From contig JAAWJI010000012.1 in NCBI GenBank assembly GCA_022796795.1, forward strand, positions 1 to 64,000: 64,000 nucleotides of DNA, read 5' to 3'. Each line of letters begins with the position of its first letter. Within the stretch, counting starts at the first letter, position 1. This DNA is from Lachnospiraceae bacterium (lineage in GTDB: Bacteria; Bacillota; Clostridia; Lachnospirales; Lachnospiraceae). Position numbers and translations under genes: made by a program. Under the pieces are notes generated by a model that worked only from the letters and a program-made list of their open reading frames with translations, did no database searches and was not told the DNA's origin. This document shows positions 35,943 through 44,818 of the stretch, piece after piece.

Positions 35943-37355
35943 ATGATTAGATTTGGTACAGGAGGCTGGAGAGCTATTATTGGGGATGAATTTACAAAAC
36001 GCAATATACAGACGCTGGCCTGTGCATTGGCGCGGAAAATGAAAGACGAAGGCGTGGCGGAGAAGGGAATCGTGCTGGGCTATGACAGGCGGTTTCTGGC
36101 CAAGGAGGCTATGCAGTGGGCGGCTGTGGTTTTTGCACAGGAAGAGATCAAGGCGTTTCTGATTAACAAATCTTCCCCCACTCCCCTGGTGATGTATTAT
36201 GTGAAAACCCATGAGCTTCCCTATGGAATGATGGTGACTGCCAGTCATAACCCGGCGATTTATAACGGAATCAAGGTGTTTACCGCCGGAGGCCGGGACG
36301 CAGATGAGATGCAGACCAGGGACATGGAAAATTATATTTCCGATATCGATCCGGAGGCTGTCCGGGGGATGGAATATGAAAAGGCTCTGGAACAGGGAAT
36401 GATTACGGAAATTTATCCTCTGAATGAATACCTGGACAGCATTATTTCGGCTGTGGACATGAAGGCTATCCGCCGGGCCAGGCTTAAGATTGCCTTAGAT
36501 CCCATGTACGGAGTCAGCGAAACCTCTCTGAAGACTATTTTGCTGACGGCCCGCTGTGAGGTGGACACCATTCATGAACGCCACGACACCTTGTTCGGAG
36601 GCAAGCTTCCTTCCCCTTCCGCCAGCACCTTACGAGCCCTGCAGACCTATGTGATGGACAACGGATGCCATATTGGCATTGCCACAGACGGGGACGCAGA
36701 CCGGATCGGCATCATTGACGATGCGGGAAATTTCCTGCATCCCAATGATATTCTGGTGCTGCTCTATTACTATCTGGTGAAGCACAAGGGCTGGCAGGGA
36801 CCGGTGGTCAGAAATATTGCAACCACTCATATGCTGGACTGGGTGGCCGCCTCTTTCGGGGAGCGCTGCTATGAGGTTCCCGTGGGCTTTAAGTACATAT
36901 CTGCCAAAATGCAGGAGACTGACGCGGTGATCGGCGGGGAATCCTCCGGCGGACTTACGGTCCGGGGGCATATCAGCGGCAAGGACGGAATCTACGCGGC
37001 ATCCCTTCTGGTGGAGATGCTTGCGGTCACCGGAAAGAAACTGTCGGAGCTGACCAGGGAGATTCGCCAGGAGTGCGGGGCGATTTTTATGGAAGAGCGG
37101 GATTACTCCTTCTCCCAGGAGAAAAAGGCGGAAATGAACCGGATTTTGTTGGAAGAAAAGCAGATTCCGGAACTGCCCTTTGAGATAGAGCGAATTTCCT
37201 ATCTGGACGGCTGCAAGGTGTATTTCAAAAACGGAGGCTGGGTGATTGCCCGGTTTTCCGGCACAGAGCCCCTTCTGCGGATTTTCTGCGAGATGCCGGA
37301 GCCGGAGGATGCCAAAAGGATCTGTAAAATTCTGGAAGAATTTCTGGGCCTATAG
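35943..37355 (+). CDS. Phosphoglucomutase/phosphomannomutase family protein
   Basis: 470-residue alpha-D-phosphohexomutase. It starts IRFGTGGWRAIIG, has the catalytic serine loop TASHNP, the metal loop DGDADRIG, the sugar-specificity loop GGESSGG and the C-terminal ARFSGTEPLLRIF. It is distinct from GlmM in this window. Substrate is probably glucose or mannose phosphate. It follows the GH94 remnant; a working phosphorylase would have supplied glucose-1-phosphate to such a mutase. Confidence 0.9.
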   Translation: MIRFGTGGWRAIIGDEFTKRNIQTLACALARKMKDEGVAEKGIVLGYDRRFLAKEAMQWAAVVFAQEEIKAFLINKSSPTPLVMYYVKTHELPYGMMVTASHNPAIYNGIKVFTAGGRDADEMQTRDMENYISDIDPEAVRGMEYEKALEQGMITEIYPLNEYLDSIISAVDMKAIRRARLKIALDPMYGVSETSLKTILLTARCEVDTIHERHDTLFGGKLPSPSASTLRALQTYVMDNGCHIGIATDGDADRIGIIDDAGNFLHPNDILVLLYYYLVKHKGWQGPVVRNIATTHMLDWVAASFGERCYEVPVGFKYISAKMQETDAVIGGESSGGLTVRGHISGKDGIYAASLLVEMLAVTGKKLSELTREIRQECGAIFMEERDYSFSQEKKAEMNRILLEEKQIPELPFEIERISYLDGCKVYFKNGGWVIARFSGTEPLLRIFCEMPEPEDAKRICKILEEFLGL

Positions 37356-37502
37356 AAATTGTGTCCGATGAATCCGGAAAGCTTCGGGCATGCATACACT
37401 TTTTCATGGGAAAAGGATACAATGCTATGGGAACGATCTTAAAAAATGCGCTTCGGCCAATGAGTACCGGAATCAGATTTTGGGGAAAGAATAAAAAAAC
37501 AG

Positions 37503-37533
37503 TTGACTTAAACTTGACTTTAAGTGCTAAAAT
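37503..37533 (+). promoter_or_regulatory. MerR-type promoter with 19-bp spacer
   Basis: TTGACT (37503-37508) and TAAAAT (37528-37533) are separated by 19 bp, and the spacer region holds an inverted repeat ACTTAAA-6-TTTAAGT (37506-37525). An over-long spacer filled by a dyad is the hallmark of promoters untwisted by MerR-family activators. No MerR gene is in the window. Confidence 0.6.
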
Positions 37534-37586
37534 AAAAATGATGCAGTACAGAAGGAAAATCCAAATGCTTACAAGAGGAAATTCGT

Positions 37587-38594
37587 ATGAGTCAAAAGAA
37601 GATGATTCTGTGTCCGGCCGGAGACCGCTATATCCCCTATAGCGAGAGAACAGGAAATGAGTCCATTGTATATTTTACCCGGGATCTGTCCCCCCAGGGA
37701 CTGAGAAAAATCTATGGGAGAGTCAGCGGAAATCTCACGGGAAAGGTGGGAATCAAGCTGCACACCGGGGAGAAAAATGGTCCCAACATTATTCCCAGGG
37801 ATTGGGTGGAGCATCTGGTTTTGGAGGAGCTTTTGGAGGCTTCCATTATTGAGACCAACACGTATTATGAGGGGGACCGTTATACCACAGAGGAGCATCG
37901 GAAAACCCTGGAGGTAAACGGATGGACCTTCTGTCCGGTGGATATTCTGGACGAGAGCGGGACCGCCATGCTTCCGGTTAAGGACGGAAACTGGTTTACG
38001 GAAATGTCCATGGGAAAGAATCTGCTGGAGTATGATTCTTTGCTGGCCCTGACTCATTTCAAGGGGCATACCATGGGAGGCTTCGGGGGCTCCAACAAGA
38101 ATATCGGGATCGGATGCGCCGACGGACGCGTGGGAAAGGGCATGATTCATACCACGCCCGGTTCTCAGGAAATGTGGAATATCAGCATGGAGGAATTCAT
38201 GGAGCGCATGACAGAGTCTACCAAGGCTGTGGTGGATCACTTCGGCAGGCAGATCGCCTACATTAACGTCATGCGCAATATGTCTGTGTCCTGCGATTGT
38301 GAGGGATGCCAGGCGCTTCCCGTAGTAACCCCGAATATTGGCATTACCGCATCTGTGGATCTTTTGGCTGTAGACCAGGCCTCCGTGGATCTGGTGTACG
38401 CCCTGGGTGAGAAGGATCATCACGACCTGGTGGAGCGCATGGAAACTCGTCACGGCCTGCGGCAGCTGACCTATATGAAAGAGCTGGGTATGGGTAATGA
38501 CAGGTATATCCTGGTGGATCTTGACCATGAAGACGCCAGGATCAGCCCGGCGGATGCGGTGAAGGATGTAAAGCCCTTTGTGGATGAAAAATAG
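37587..38594 (+). CDS. DUF362 domain protein
   Basis: 335-residue DUF362-family protein. Conserved-looking stretches are KVGIKLHTGEKNGPN, LTHFKGHTMGGFGGSNKNIGIG and CDCEGC. Members are often linked to iron-sulfur proteins, but this one lacks a ferredoxin-type cysteine cluster. Function unknown. Expressed from the MerR-type promoter and closed by a terminator. Confidence 0.8.
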   Translation: MSQKKMILCPAGDRYIPYSERTGNESIVYFTRDLSPQGLRKIYGRVSGNLTGKVGIKLHTGEKNGPNIIPRDWVEHLVLEELLEASIIETNTYYEGDRYTTEEHRKTLEVNGWTFCPVDILDESGTAMLPVKDGNWFTEMSMGKNLLEYDSLLALTHFKGHTMGGFGGSNKNIGIGCADGRVGKGMIHTTPGSQEMWNISMEEFMERMTESTKAVVDHFGRQIAYINVMRNMSVSCDCEGCQALPVVTPNIGITASVDLLAVDQASVDLVYALGEKDHHDLVERMETRHGLRQLTYMKELGMGNDRYILVDLDHEDARISPADAVKDVKPFVDEK

Positions 38595-38626
38595 GGCGTA
38601 AAGTCACATAAGGAGATGTTGAAAAG

Positions 38627-38667
38627 CAAGGGTATTCCAAGAATCTATTTGGAGTATCCTTGTTTTT
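38627..38667 (+). terminator. Intrinsic terminator, twin of 46478-46519
   Basis: CAAGGGTATTCCAA pairs with TTGGAGTATCCTTG (one mismatch), followed by TTTTT. The sequence is nearly identical to the terminator after the rhamnose mutarotase-like gene. Confidence 0.85.
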
Positions 38668-38829
38668 GTGCGCTCAGATTGAACGGACAAGGATTGATAG
38701 CTATTACAGGAAAGAGGTTGTTTTCTGATACAAAAAGAACACAGAGGATGGTTGCTGGAGAGATAAAGGAGAGGGTAAGATAAAAGTAAAATACTTCAAC
38801 TACATGGAAAATCTGTAGGACAGAAAAAG

Positions 38830-38841
38830 TAAAACGTTTAG
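38830..38841. promoter_or_regulatory. Candidate LacI-type operator before URO-D copy 3
   Basis: TAAAACGTTTAG matches the palindrome TAAAACGTTTTA at 24977 in 10 of 12 positions. It lies about 45 bp upstream of a TATAAT box (38885-38890). Confidence 0.5.
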
Positions 38842-38920
38842 ATTTTTATTTACTCAAAAGCCGTTTTTTCGTTTTTTTGTGTGCTATAATGGGGCCATCA
38901 AAAAGAAAGAGGTGCGAAAT

Positions 38921-40171
38921 ATGACTTCCAGAGAACGTGTATTAGCTGCTGTCAATCATAAAGAACCAGATTATCTGCCTATGGATTTGGGCAGCAATGT
39001 GAGTGCGGGAATATCCGGTCAGGCCTATGCCAATTTAAGAGAACACTTGGGAATCAAGGAGGGACATACCCGGATTTACGATGTGGTGCAGCAGGTGGCG
39101 CAGCCCGAGGAGTGCGTGCTGGATATTATCGGTGCGGATGCCCTGGACGTGGCCCGGGTTTACAATGAGAAGGACAGTGACTGGTACGATGTGACTCTGA
39201 GCAATGGAAAAACCGGCCAGTGGCCTTCCTGGTTTCGGCCGGAGAAAAATGCGGACGGCGGCTATGACGTGTTCCAGGACGGAGTGCTGATTGCACGGAT
39301 GCCTAAGGGAGGCATGTGTTTTGATCAGATGATCTTCCCCTACAAGGAGGATTACCCGGACAATTTTGACGATCTGGATCACGCCATGGGACAGGTGTTG
39401 TGGAGCGCCCTGGTTCACGGGCCCTGGGATCATATGAAGGATTTCCCCACAGAGGATGCCTTCTACGCGGACCTGAGAGAGCGCTGTCTGAAGCTTCGGG
39501 CCGGCACGGACCGGGCTTTAATGATTACCTGCGGGTGCAATCTTTTCGAGTGGGGAACCTTCCTGCGCCGGATGGAGAATTTCCTCATGGATATTTATGC
39601 AGAGCCGGAGAATGTGCAGGAGCTTGTAGAGCAGCTGATGGTGCGCCATCTTCATACCCTGGAAAAGACCTGCGCGGTTGTAGGCGATGTTGTGGATATT
39701 TTGCGGTTCGGCGATGACCTGGGCATGGATAAAAATATGTTTATGTCCCCGGAGAAATATCGGGAGCTGTTTAAGCCCTATCACACCAAGCTTAATGAAT
39801 ATGTACATACCCACAGCAATATGAAAACCTTCCTTCACTCCTGCGGATCCATCTACGGAGTGATGGGGGATTTGATCGACGCGGGATACGATATTATCAA
39901 TCCGGTGCAGACCACGGCCTATCAGATGGATCCTGCCCGTCTGAAGAAGGAATTTGGAAAGGATATTACCTTCTGGGGCGGCGGATGCAATACCCGTTCG
40001 GTTTTAAACCATTCCACTCCGGAAGAGGTATATGACTATACCTGCAGGATGATCGAGATCTTTCATCATGACGGCGGCTTTGTATTTAACACGGAGCACA
40101 ATATTCTTCCGGATGTTCCGCCGGAGAATATTATGGCTATGTACAAGGCTGTAGAAAATGCAAGAAAATAG
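38921..40171 (+). CDS. URO-D superfamily protein, methyltransferase-like (copy 3)
   Basis: 416 residues from the ATG at 38921, which follows AAAGAGGTG; the track start (38879) is upstream of the -10 box and impossible. N-terminus MTSRERVLAAVNHKEPDYLPMDLG is typical of MtaA-like URO-D proteins. H306-x-C308-G (LHSCGS) and C356 (GGGCNT) are candidate zinc ligands. It stands alone between two hairpins and may answer to the AAACGTTT regulator. Substrate unknown. Confidence 0.8.
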   Translation: MTSRERVLAAVNHKEPDYLPMDLGSNVSAGISGQAYANLREHLGIKEGHTRIYDVVQQVAQPEECVLDIIGADALDVARVYNEKDSDWYDVTLSNGKTGQWPSWFRPEKNADGGYDVFQDGVLIARMPKGGMCFDQMIFPYKEDYPDNFDDLDHAMGQVLWSALVHGPWDHMKDFPTEDAFYADLRERCLKLRAGTDRALMITCGCNLFEWGTFLRRMENFLMDIYAEPENVQELVEQLMVRHLHTLEKTCAVVGDVVDILRFGDDLGMDKNMFMSPEKYRELFKPYHTKLNEYVHTHSNMKTFLHSCGSIYGVMGDLIDAGYDIINPVQTTAYQMDPARLKKEFGKDITFWGGGCNTRSVLNHSTPEEVYDYTCRMIEIFHHDGGFVFNTEHNILPDVPPENIMAMYKAVENARK

Positions 40172-40218
40172 AAAAAGCTGAAATAGAAAAAGCTGAAATG
40201 CGAAAAAGCCTCCTAAAA

Positions 40219-40265
40219 ATCGGTGTGCGTGGGGACGTATATGTCCTCCGTACACCGGTGTTTAT
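40219..40265 (+). terminator. Imperfect terminator hairpin
   Basis: CGGTGTGCGTGGGGAC pairs with GTCCTCCGTACACCG with mismatches, then GTGTTTATA. It ends the URO-D copy 3 transcript. Confidence 0.55.
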
Positions 40266-40340
40266 AAAATATATGCAACCTGTGAAAGCGTTATATGTGA
40301 AAGACAGAGGAATTGTCTGGTTAAGGGAAAACTAATTGGC

Positions 40341-40351
40341 GAAACGTTTAG
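40341..40351. promoter_or_regulatory. Candidate LacI-type operator before the sugar ABC operon
   Basis: GAAACGTTTAG shares the AAACGTTTAG string with the site at 38830. It lies 130 bp upstream of the SGNH hydrolase gene. Confidence 0.45.
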
Positions 40352-40404
40352 ATTTAGAAACAGACATGGGCCTGAATACAACGGCAGAGAAATCATAGGA
40401 ACAA

Positions 40405-40452
40405 GAAATCAAAGAAACATGAAATCAAAGATATAAGAAATCAAAGAAAATA
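40405..40452. repeat. 16-bp tandem repeat, three units
   Basis: GAAATCAAAGAAACAT, GAAATCAAAGATATAA and GAAATCAAAGAAAATA follow each other directly, just upstream of the SGNH hydrolase ribosome binding site. Confidence 0.75.
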
Positions 40453-40480
40453 AATATGAAAACAAAAACAGGAGGTTTGA

Positions 40481-41119
40481 ATGAAAAAGAGGGTATTGTG
40501 TTTTGGGGATTCTAATACCTGGGGCGCGGTGCCGGAGGACGGAAGTCGTTATCCGGAGGATGTCCGCTGGACAGGCGTGCTGCAGCGGGAGCTGGGTGAA
40601 GGATATCAGGTGATTGTGGAGGGCTACAACGGCCGGACCTCTGTATTTGACGACCCGGTGGAGGGACGCCTAAGCGGTATTCGGTATTTTGGTCCCTGCT
40701 GTGATTCCCAGTCTCCCCTGGATCTCATCATTCTCATGCTGGGAACGAATGATCTAAAGGAACGGTTTGGGGTAAGCGCCCGAACGATTGCCTTTGGCCT
40801 CCAGCGATATCTGGATGTGCTTCAGATCACTCCCATGGCGGGAGAGAAGCCGAAGGTGCTTTTGGTATCGCCCATTCATATCGATCCTGCCTATAAAAAC
40901 CATCCACTTTTTTACGATATGTTCGGTGAATGGGGAACAGAGCGGTCCCAGGAGCTGGCTCAGGCCTATGAGGAATTTGCCATGGGAGCAGGGATTTCCT
41001 TTTTAGATGGATCCTTGTACGGAAAGGCGTCCACGGTGGACGGCGTACATATGCATCCTGATTCCCATGATAGACTGGGCAGGGCTATGGCTGCCAAGGT
41101 TCGAAAAATTTTGGAGTGA
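40481..41119 (+). CDS. SGNH/GDSL hydrolase (esterase)
   Basis: 212-residue cytoplasmic SGNH hydrolase. Block I is CFGDSNTWG, the Gly block lies in EGYNGRT, block III is LGTNDLK and block V is DGVHMHPD, so Ser, Gly, Asn and His are all present. Sugar O-deacetylation is the likely activity; relatives act on acetylated xylan and rhamnogalacturonan. First gene of the importer operon, behind AGGAGG, and probably trims imported acetylated sugar (inference). Confidence 0.88.
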   Translation: MKKRVLCFGDSNTWGAVPEDGSRYPEDVRWTGVLQRELGEGYQVIVEGYNGRTSVFDDPVEGRLSGIRYFGPCCDSQSPLDLIILMLGTNDLKERFGVSARTIAFGLQRYLDVLQITPMAGEKPKVLLVSPIHIDPAYKNHPLFYDMFGEWGTERSQELAQAYEEFAMGAGISFLDGSLYGKASTVDGVHMHPDSHDRLGRAMAAKVRKILE

Positions 41120-41152
41120 AACAGCAGTAGAGAAAAGAGGAGGAAAGACAGT

Positions 41153-42697
41153 ATGAGTCAAGAACCAAAAGGAACGGGAGAGGCTCTGGCCCTGGAGATG
41201 CGCAGCGTAAGCAAGCGGTTCCCAGGTACCCTGGCCGTTGACCGTGTAGATTTCCGCGTGAAGAAGGGGGAAGTTCACGCTCTTATGGGGGAAAACGGCG
41301 CGGGAAAATCCACGCTGATGAAGGTGCTGGCCGGCCTGTTTAACGATTATACTGGAGAGATTTTTATTGATGGGGAGAAGAAAAAGCTTCACACTCCCAT
41401 TATGGCCAAGGAGGCCGGCATCGGAATGGTGTACCAGGAGCTGTCCCTGGCCCGCCGGATTTCCATTTATGAGAATCTTCTGGTGGGACGCCTTCCCAAG
41501 AAAAACGCGCTGTTCATCGATAAGAAGGCTGCCATTGCCAGAGCGAAGGAATGTCTGGAGCGGGTGGGTCTGGGAAACCTGGATCCTACCATTAATATAT
41601 CAGATATCAGTCAGTGCGACGCCCAGCTGGTGGAGATTGCCAAGGTGTTGGATTCCAAGCCCCGGATTCTGGTCATGGATGAGCCCACATCCTCTCTTTC
41701 CCGGGAAGAGGTACAGCGGATGTTTGACATTATCCGCAAACTTAAGGAAGAGGGGCTGGCTATTATTTATATTTCCCATCATATGTCGGAGATCTTCGAG
41801 ATTGCAGACCGGGTAACGGTAATGCGGGACGGACGAAAGGTGGGAGAATGCGACGTCAGCGAGATCAACACGGAGCAGCTGGTGGAGCAGATGGTAGGCG
41901 AGCCGGTGAAGAGCTTCTACGCAGAGAGCGAGAGCAAGATTTCTGACGAGGTGGTCCTGAAGGTAGAGGACTTTACCAGATGGGGATTCTTCCACCATGT
42001 AGACTTTGAGTTACATAAGGGAGAGATCCTGGCGATCAGCGGCCTGGCCGGTGCTGGGCGGACGGAGATTGCCAGAGCCCTCATTGGCGTGGACGCCTAT
42101 GATGGGGGCAAGGTTTACCTCCACGGTAAAGAGGTCAAATTTAAAAATTTTGGCGAGGCCATCAAAGCAGGCCTGGGCTATCTTACCGAGGACCGAAAGG
42201 TAGTGGGTTTGGCTCTGACTCAGAGCGTGGCCGACAATGTAATGTCCTGCGTCATTGATAAATATTCCAAGGGGATCCTGTACTCTAACAAGTGGAACGA
42301 TGACCTAGTGGACGAGAAGATCAATGAGATGAGCGTGTATCCTGCAGACAGGAACCGCCGCGTCAATAGCTTTTCCGGTGGAAACCAGCAGAAGGTATTG
42401 ATGGCTAAGTGGCTGGCGGCGGATGTAGACGTGCTGATTTTGGATGAGCCCACCCGAGGTGTGGATGTAAACGCAAAGCAGATTATTCATAATGTGGTGA
42501 AAAAATACGTGGAGCAGGGAAACGCGGTGATCTTGATTTCCAGCGACCTGCCGGAGGTGGTGGGTCTTAGCGACCGGGCTGTGATTTTAAGAGAGGGTCA
42601 TATCATCGGTGAAATACCGAAGGAAGGAATCACAGAGAATTCCCTGTTGATCGCCGCCAATGGGAAAGGAGAGTATGTAACATGTCAGAACAAGTAA
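41153..42697 (+). CDS. Sugar ABC importer ATPase (RbsA/MglA type)
   Basis: 514 residues with two fused ATPase halves. First half: Walker A GENGAGKST and Walker B ILVMDEPTSSL, but the signature is degenerate (ISQCDAQLVEIAK). Second half: degenerate Walker A (GLAGAGRTE), intact signature FSGGNQQK and Walker B VLILDEPTRGVD. This asymmetry is normal for the RbsA class. It follows the SGNH gene by 33 bp and overlaps the next permease gene by 16 bp. Confidence 0.93.
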   Translation: MSQEPKGTGEALALEMRSVSKRFPGTLAVDRVDFRVKKGEVHALMGENGAGKSTLMKVLAGLFNDYTGEIFIDGEKKKLHTPIMAKEAGIGMVYQELSLARRISIYENLLVGRLPKKNALFIDKKAAIARAKECLERVGLGNLDPTINISDISQCDAQLVEIAKVLDSKPRILVMDEPTSSLSREEVQRMFDIIRKLKEEGLAIIYISHHMSEIFEIADRVTVMRDGRKVGECDVSEINTEQLVEQMVGEPVKSFYAESESKISDEVVLKVEDFTRWGFFHHVDFELHKGEILAISGLAGAGRTEIARALIGVDAYDGGKVYLHGKEVKFKNFGEAIKAGLGYLTEDRKVVGLALTQSVADNVMSCVIDKYSKGILYSNKWNDDLVDEKINEMSVYPADRNRRVNSFSGGNQQKVLMAKWLAADVDVLILDEPTRGVDVNAKQIIHNVVKKYVEQGNAVILISSDLPEVVGLSDRAVILREGHIIGEIPKEGITENSLLIAANGKGEYVTCQNK

Positions 42698-43734
42698 ATA
42701 ACAATCCCAACCCGGCAAAGGTGGACACCAGAAAGACAGAGATTAACAAAGGAATTATTCTTTTCAATAAGCTGGGAATCTGGGTGATCGTCATAGCCTT
42801 GGTGGTATTGGGCATGATAATCGCTATGGCTAACAAAGGCAGTTTCTTTGGAGCCAGCAATGTGCAGTCTATTCTGGAAGCTGTGGCTCTGCAGGGTATG
42901 GTCTGCAGCGGCCTGATCTATGTGGTATACGCAGGAAACATGAATGACATGTCCATTCCCCTGACCATGGCTATGGCCGGCATGATGACTGTGCAGAGCA
43001 TTAATCTGGGATTTCCCATTGCTCTGGCCATTGGCCTTTTGTCCGGCGTGTGTATCGGATTAATCAATGGCTTCATGATCGGAAAGTTAAAGGCCAATCC
43101 TATTATCTGGACCTGGGGGTTTAACCTTCTGTTATCCGGAATTATCCGGGTGGTATGGGGCGGCAAGCAGCTGTACGCGGACAGTGTGGCGGCGGACACA
43201 GAATATGCCCAGAATGCGGCAAATACCTTTTACTCCATTTCCAGAACCTATATCGGAGGCGTTATTTCTCTCATGGCCATTGTCATGCTGGTGCTGTTTG
43301 TCATCTCCTGGTTTATCCATTCCAAGACATCTTTTGGCCAGAAGCTGAAAATGGTGGGTACCAGCTATGAGGCGGCCCGGTTTTCCGGAATCAACTGTAC
43401 CAGGATCATGACTTTGTCTTACGTGCTCTGCAGCACAGCGGCTGCTGTAGGCGGAATCTTCTATGCGGCCCTTCGAAAGACGGCTTCCTACGAGAACGGT
43501 ACCGGCTATGATTTCTCCTGCCTGACCTGTGTGCTTCTGGGCGGAACTCTTCTGGGCGGCGGCCAGGGCTCTGTGGTGGGAACCCTGGGCGGTGTGCTGG
43601 CCTACGGAATCCTGAATAATATCCTGTCCTGGGTGGGGCTTGGGACTTATACCAAATATGCCGTGCAGGGCGTTGTGTTCCTGGCGATTGTATGGATTAA
43701 CACGTATTCAGAAAGAAAGTTGGGGAAAGGCTGA
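42682..43734 (+). CDS. Sugar ABC importer permease 1 (RbsC family)
   Basis: 350-residue membrane subunit with about 8-10 helices. Family stretches include GLINGFMIGKLKANPIIWT and FSGINCTRIMTLSYVLCSTAAAVGG. Start overlaps the ATPase gene; end overlaps permease 2 by one base. Partner of a second, different permease, as in rhamnose and AI-2 importers. Confidence 0.92.
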   Translation: MSEQVNNNPNPAKVDTRKTEINKGIILFNKLGIWVIVIALVVLGMIIAMANKGSFFGASNVQSILEAVALQGMVCSGLIYVVYAGNMNDMSIPLTMAMAGMMTVQSINLGFPIALAIGLLSGVCIGLINGFMIGKLKANPIIWTWGFNLLLSGIIRVVWGGKQLYADSVAADTEYAQNAANTFYSISRTYIGGVISLMAIVMLVLFVISWFIHSKTSFGQKLKMVGTSYEAARFSGINCTRIMTLSYVLCSTAAAVGGIFYAALRKTASYENGTGYDFSCLTCVLLGGTLLGGGQGSVVGTLGGVLAYGILNNILSWVGLGTYTKYAVQGVVFLAIVWINTYSERKLGKG

Positions 43735-44753
43735 TGGAGAGAAAAAAATTTAAGATTAACGGAAGCTTTCTGAACAATAACCGGGCATATCTTTTTCTGA
43801 TCATCGTATTATTTGCAGGCATTTTCAGAAACAACTTTTTTACAGGATTTAATATTAACTCCGTTACGGGAAACGGCAGCCTGGTTATGTGGCTGGGCCT
43901 GGGATTTACCATATGTCTGATTGCAGGCCATATGGATCTGACCGTGCAGTATGTGTCTACGCTGGCGGCTCTTCTGTGCCTGGGACTTCATTCCCGCCAG
44001 GGGCTTCCCTGGTTGGTCTGCATCCTGATCGCTACTGGCATGGGCGTGCTGGTAGGCCTGATCAATGGTTTTCTGGTGACTAAGCTTAAGATCCATTCCT
44101 TTATTGCAACCCTGGGTATGCAGTTTGTACTGCGGGGGGTGATGTACATGTATTCTCCCGAGGAGCAGAGTATTGGCCGGGATTATACAGCCAACGAGGC
44201 CCTGAACGGAGCCCTGATTCCGGGAGTACCCTTCTCCTTGTATTTCCTGATTACCACCCTGGTCATTGTGATCGTCATGGTCTTTATGAGAAATACCAGA
44301 ACAGGAAGAAATATCTATATGGTGGGAGGAAACCTGGAGACAGCCTGGCTGGCCGGCGTCAAGAGCAACCAGGTGACTACCATTGCCTTTGTGCTCTCCT
44401 CCACCTGTTGCGCACTGGGCGGAGCCCTGAATGGAATCTACTCCGGAGCCGCCAATATCAGTATGGGTGAGAAGGGAATCGCGCCGCTGATGATTGCGCT
44501 GACAGCTACCATCATTGGAGGAACAGATATTGCGGGAGGACACGGCAGCGTGTTCAACACCTACATATCTCTGGTAGCCGTGGCCTTCCTGAGAGCATTG
44601 TTTAAAAAGACGGAGATGCAGGTGCTGGTGATTGCCATCATTCTGATCGCCTGTATCTGCTACGAGACTATTGCCCAGTATAGAAAGAGCAAGGTGTTGG
44701 GAACCAGGCCCAATCTGCATCAGGAGTACCTGAAGGAGACGGGAAAGGGCTAA
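43734..44753 (+). CDS. Sugar ABC importer permease 2 (RbsC family)
   Basis: 339-residue RbsC-type membrane subunit: GLINGFLVTKLKIHSFIATLG and NLETAWLAGVKSNQVTTIAFVLSS resemble permease 1 but with low identity, so the two form a heterodimer. TGATG overlap with the upstream gene. A 65-bp gap separates it from the binding protein. Confidence 0.92.
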   Translation: MERKKFKINGSFLNNNRAYLFLIIVLFAGIFRNNFFTGFNINSVTGNGSLVMWLGLGFTICLIAGHMDLTVQYVSTLAALLCLGLHSRQGLPWLVCILIATGMGVLVGLINGFLVTKLKIHSFIATLGMQFVLRGVMYMYSPEEQSIGRDYTANEALNGALIPGVPFSLYFLITTLVIVIVMVFMRNTRTGRNIYMVGGNLETAWLAGVKSNQVTTIAFVLSSTCCALGGALNGIYSGAANISMGEKGIAPLMIALTATIIGGTDIAGGHGSVFNTYISLVAVAFLRALFKKTEMQVLVIAIILIACICYETIAQYRKSKVLGTRPNLHQEYLKETGKG

Positions 44754-44818
44754 AGAACATTTATCACAGATAATAAGAGCGTCAGCTTTTATTAATAATT
44801 CAATCAGGAGGAAAAAAC

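Larger units (their letters stand above)
38595..38920. other. Intergenic leader region before URO-D copy 3
   Basis: Holds a terminator (38627-38667), a segment resembling 46520-46622, the AAAACGTTTA site and the -10 box TATAAT at 38885-38890 (no good -35 box). No ORF is supported. Confidence 0.5.
40172..40480. other. Intergenic region before the SGNH hydrolase
   Basis: Contains a terminator hairpin, an AAACGTTTAG site and a 16-bp tandem repeat. No ORF and no clear -35/-10 pair. Confidence 0.5.
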
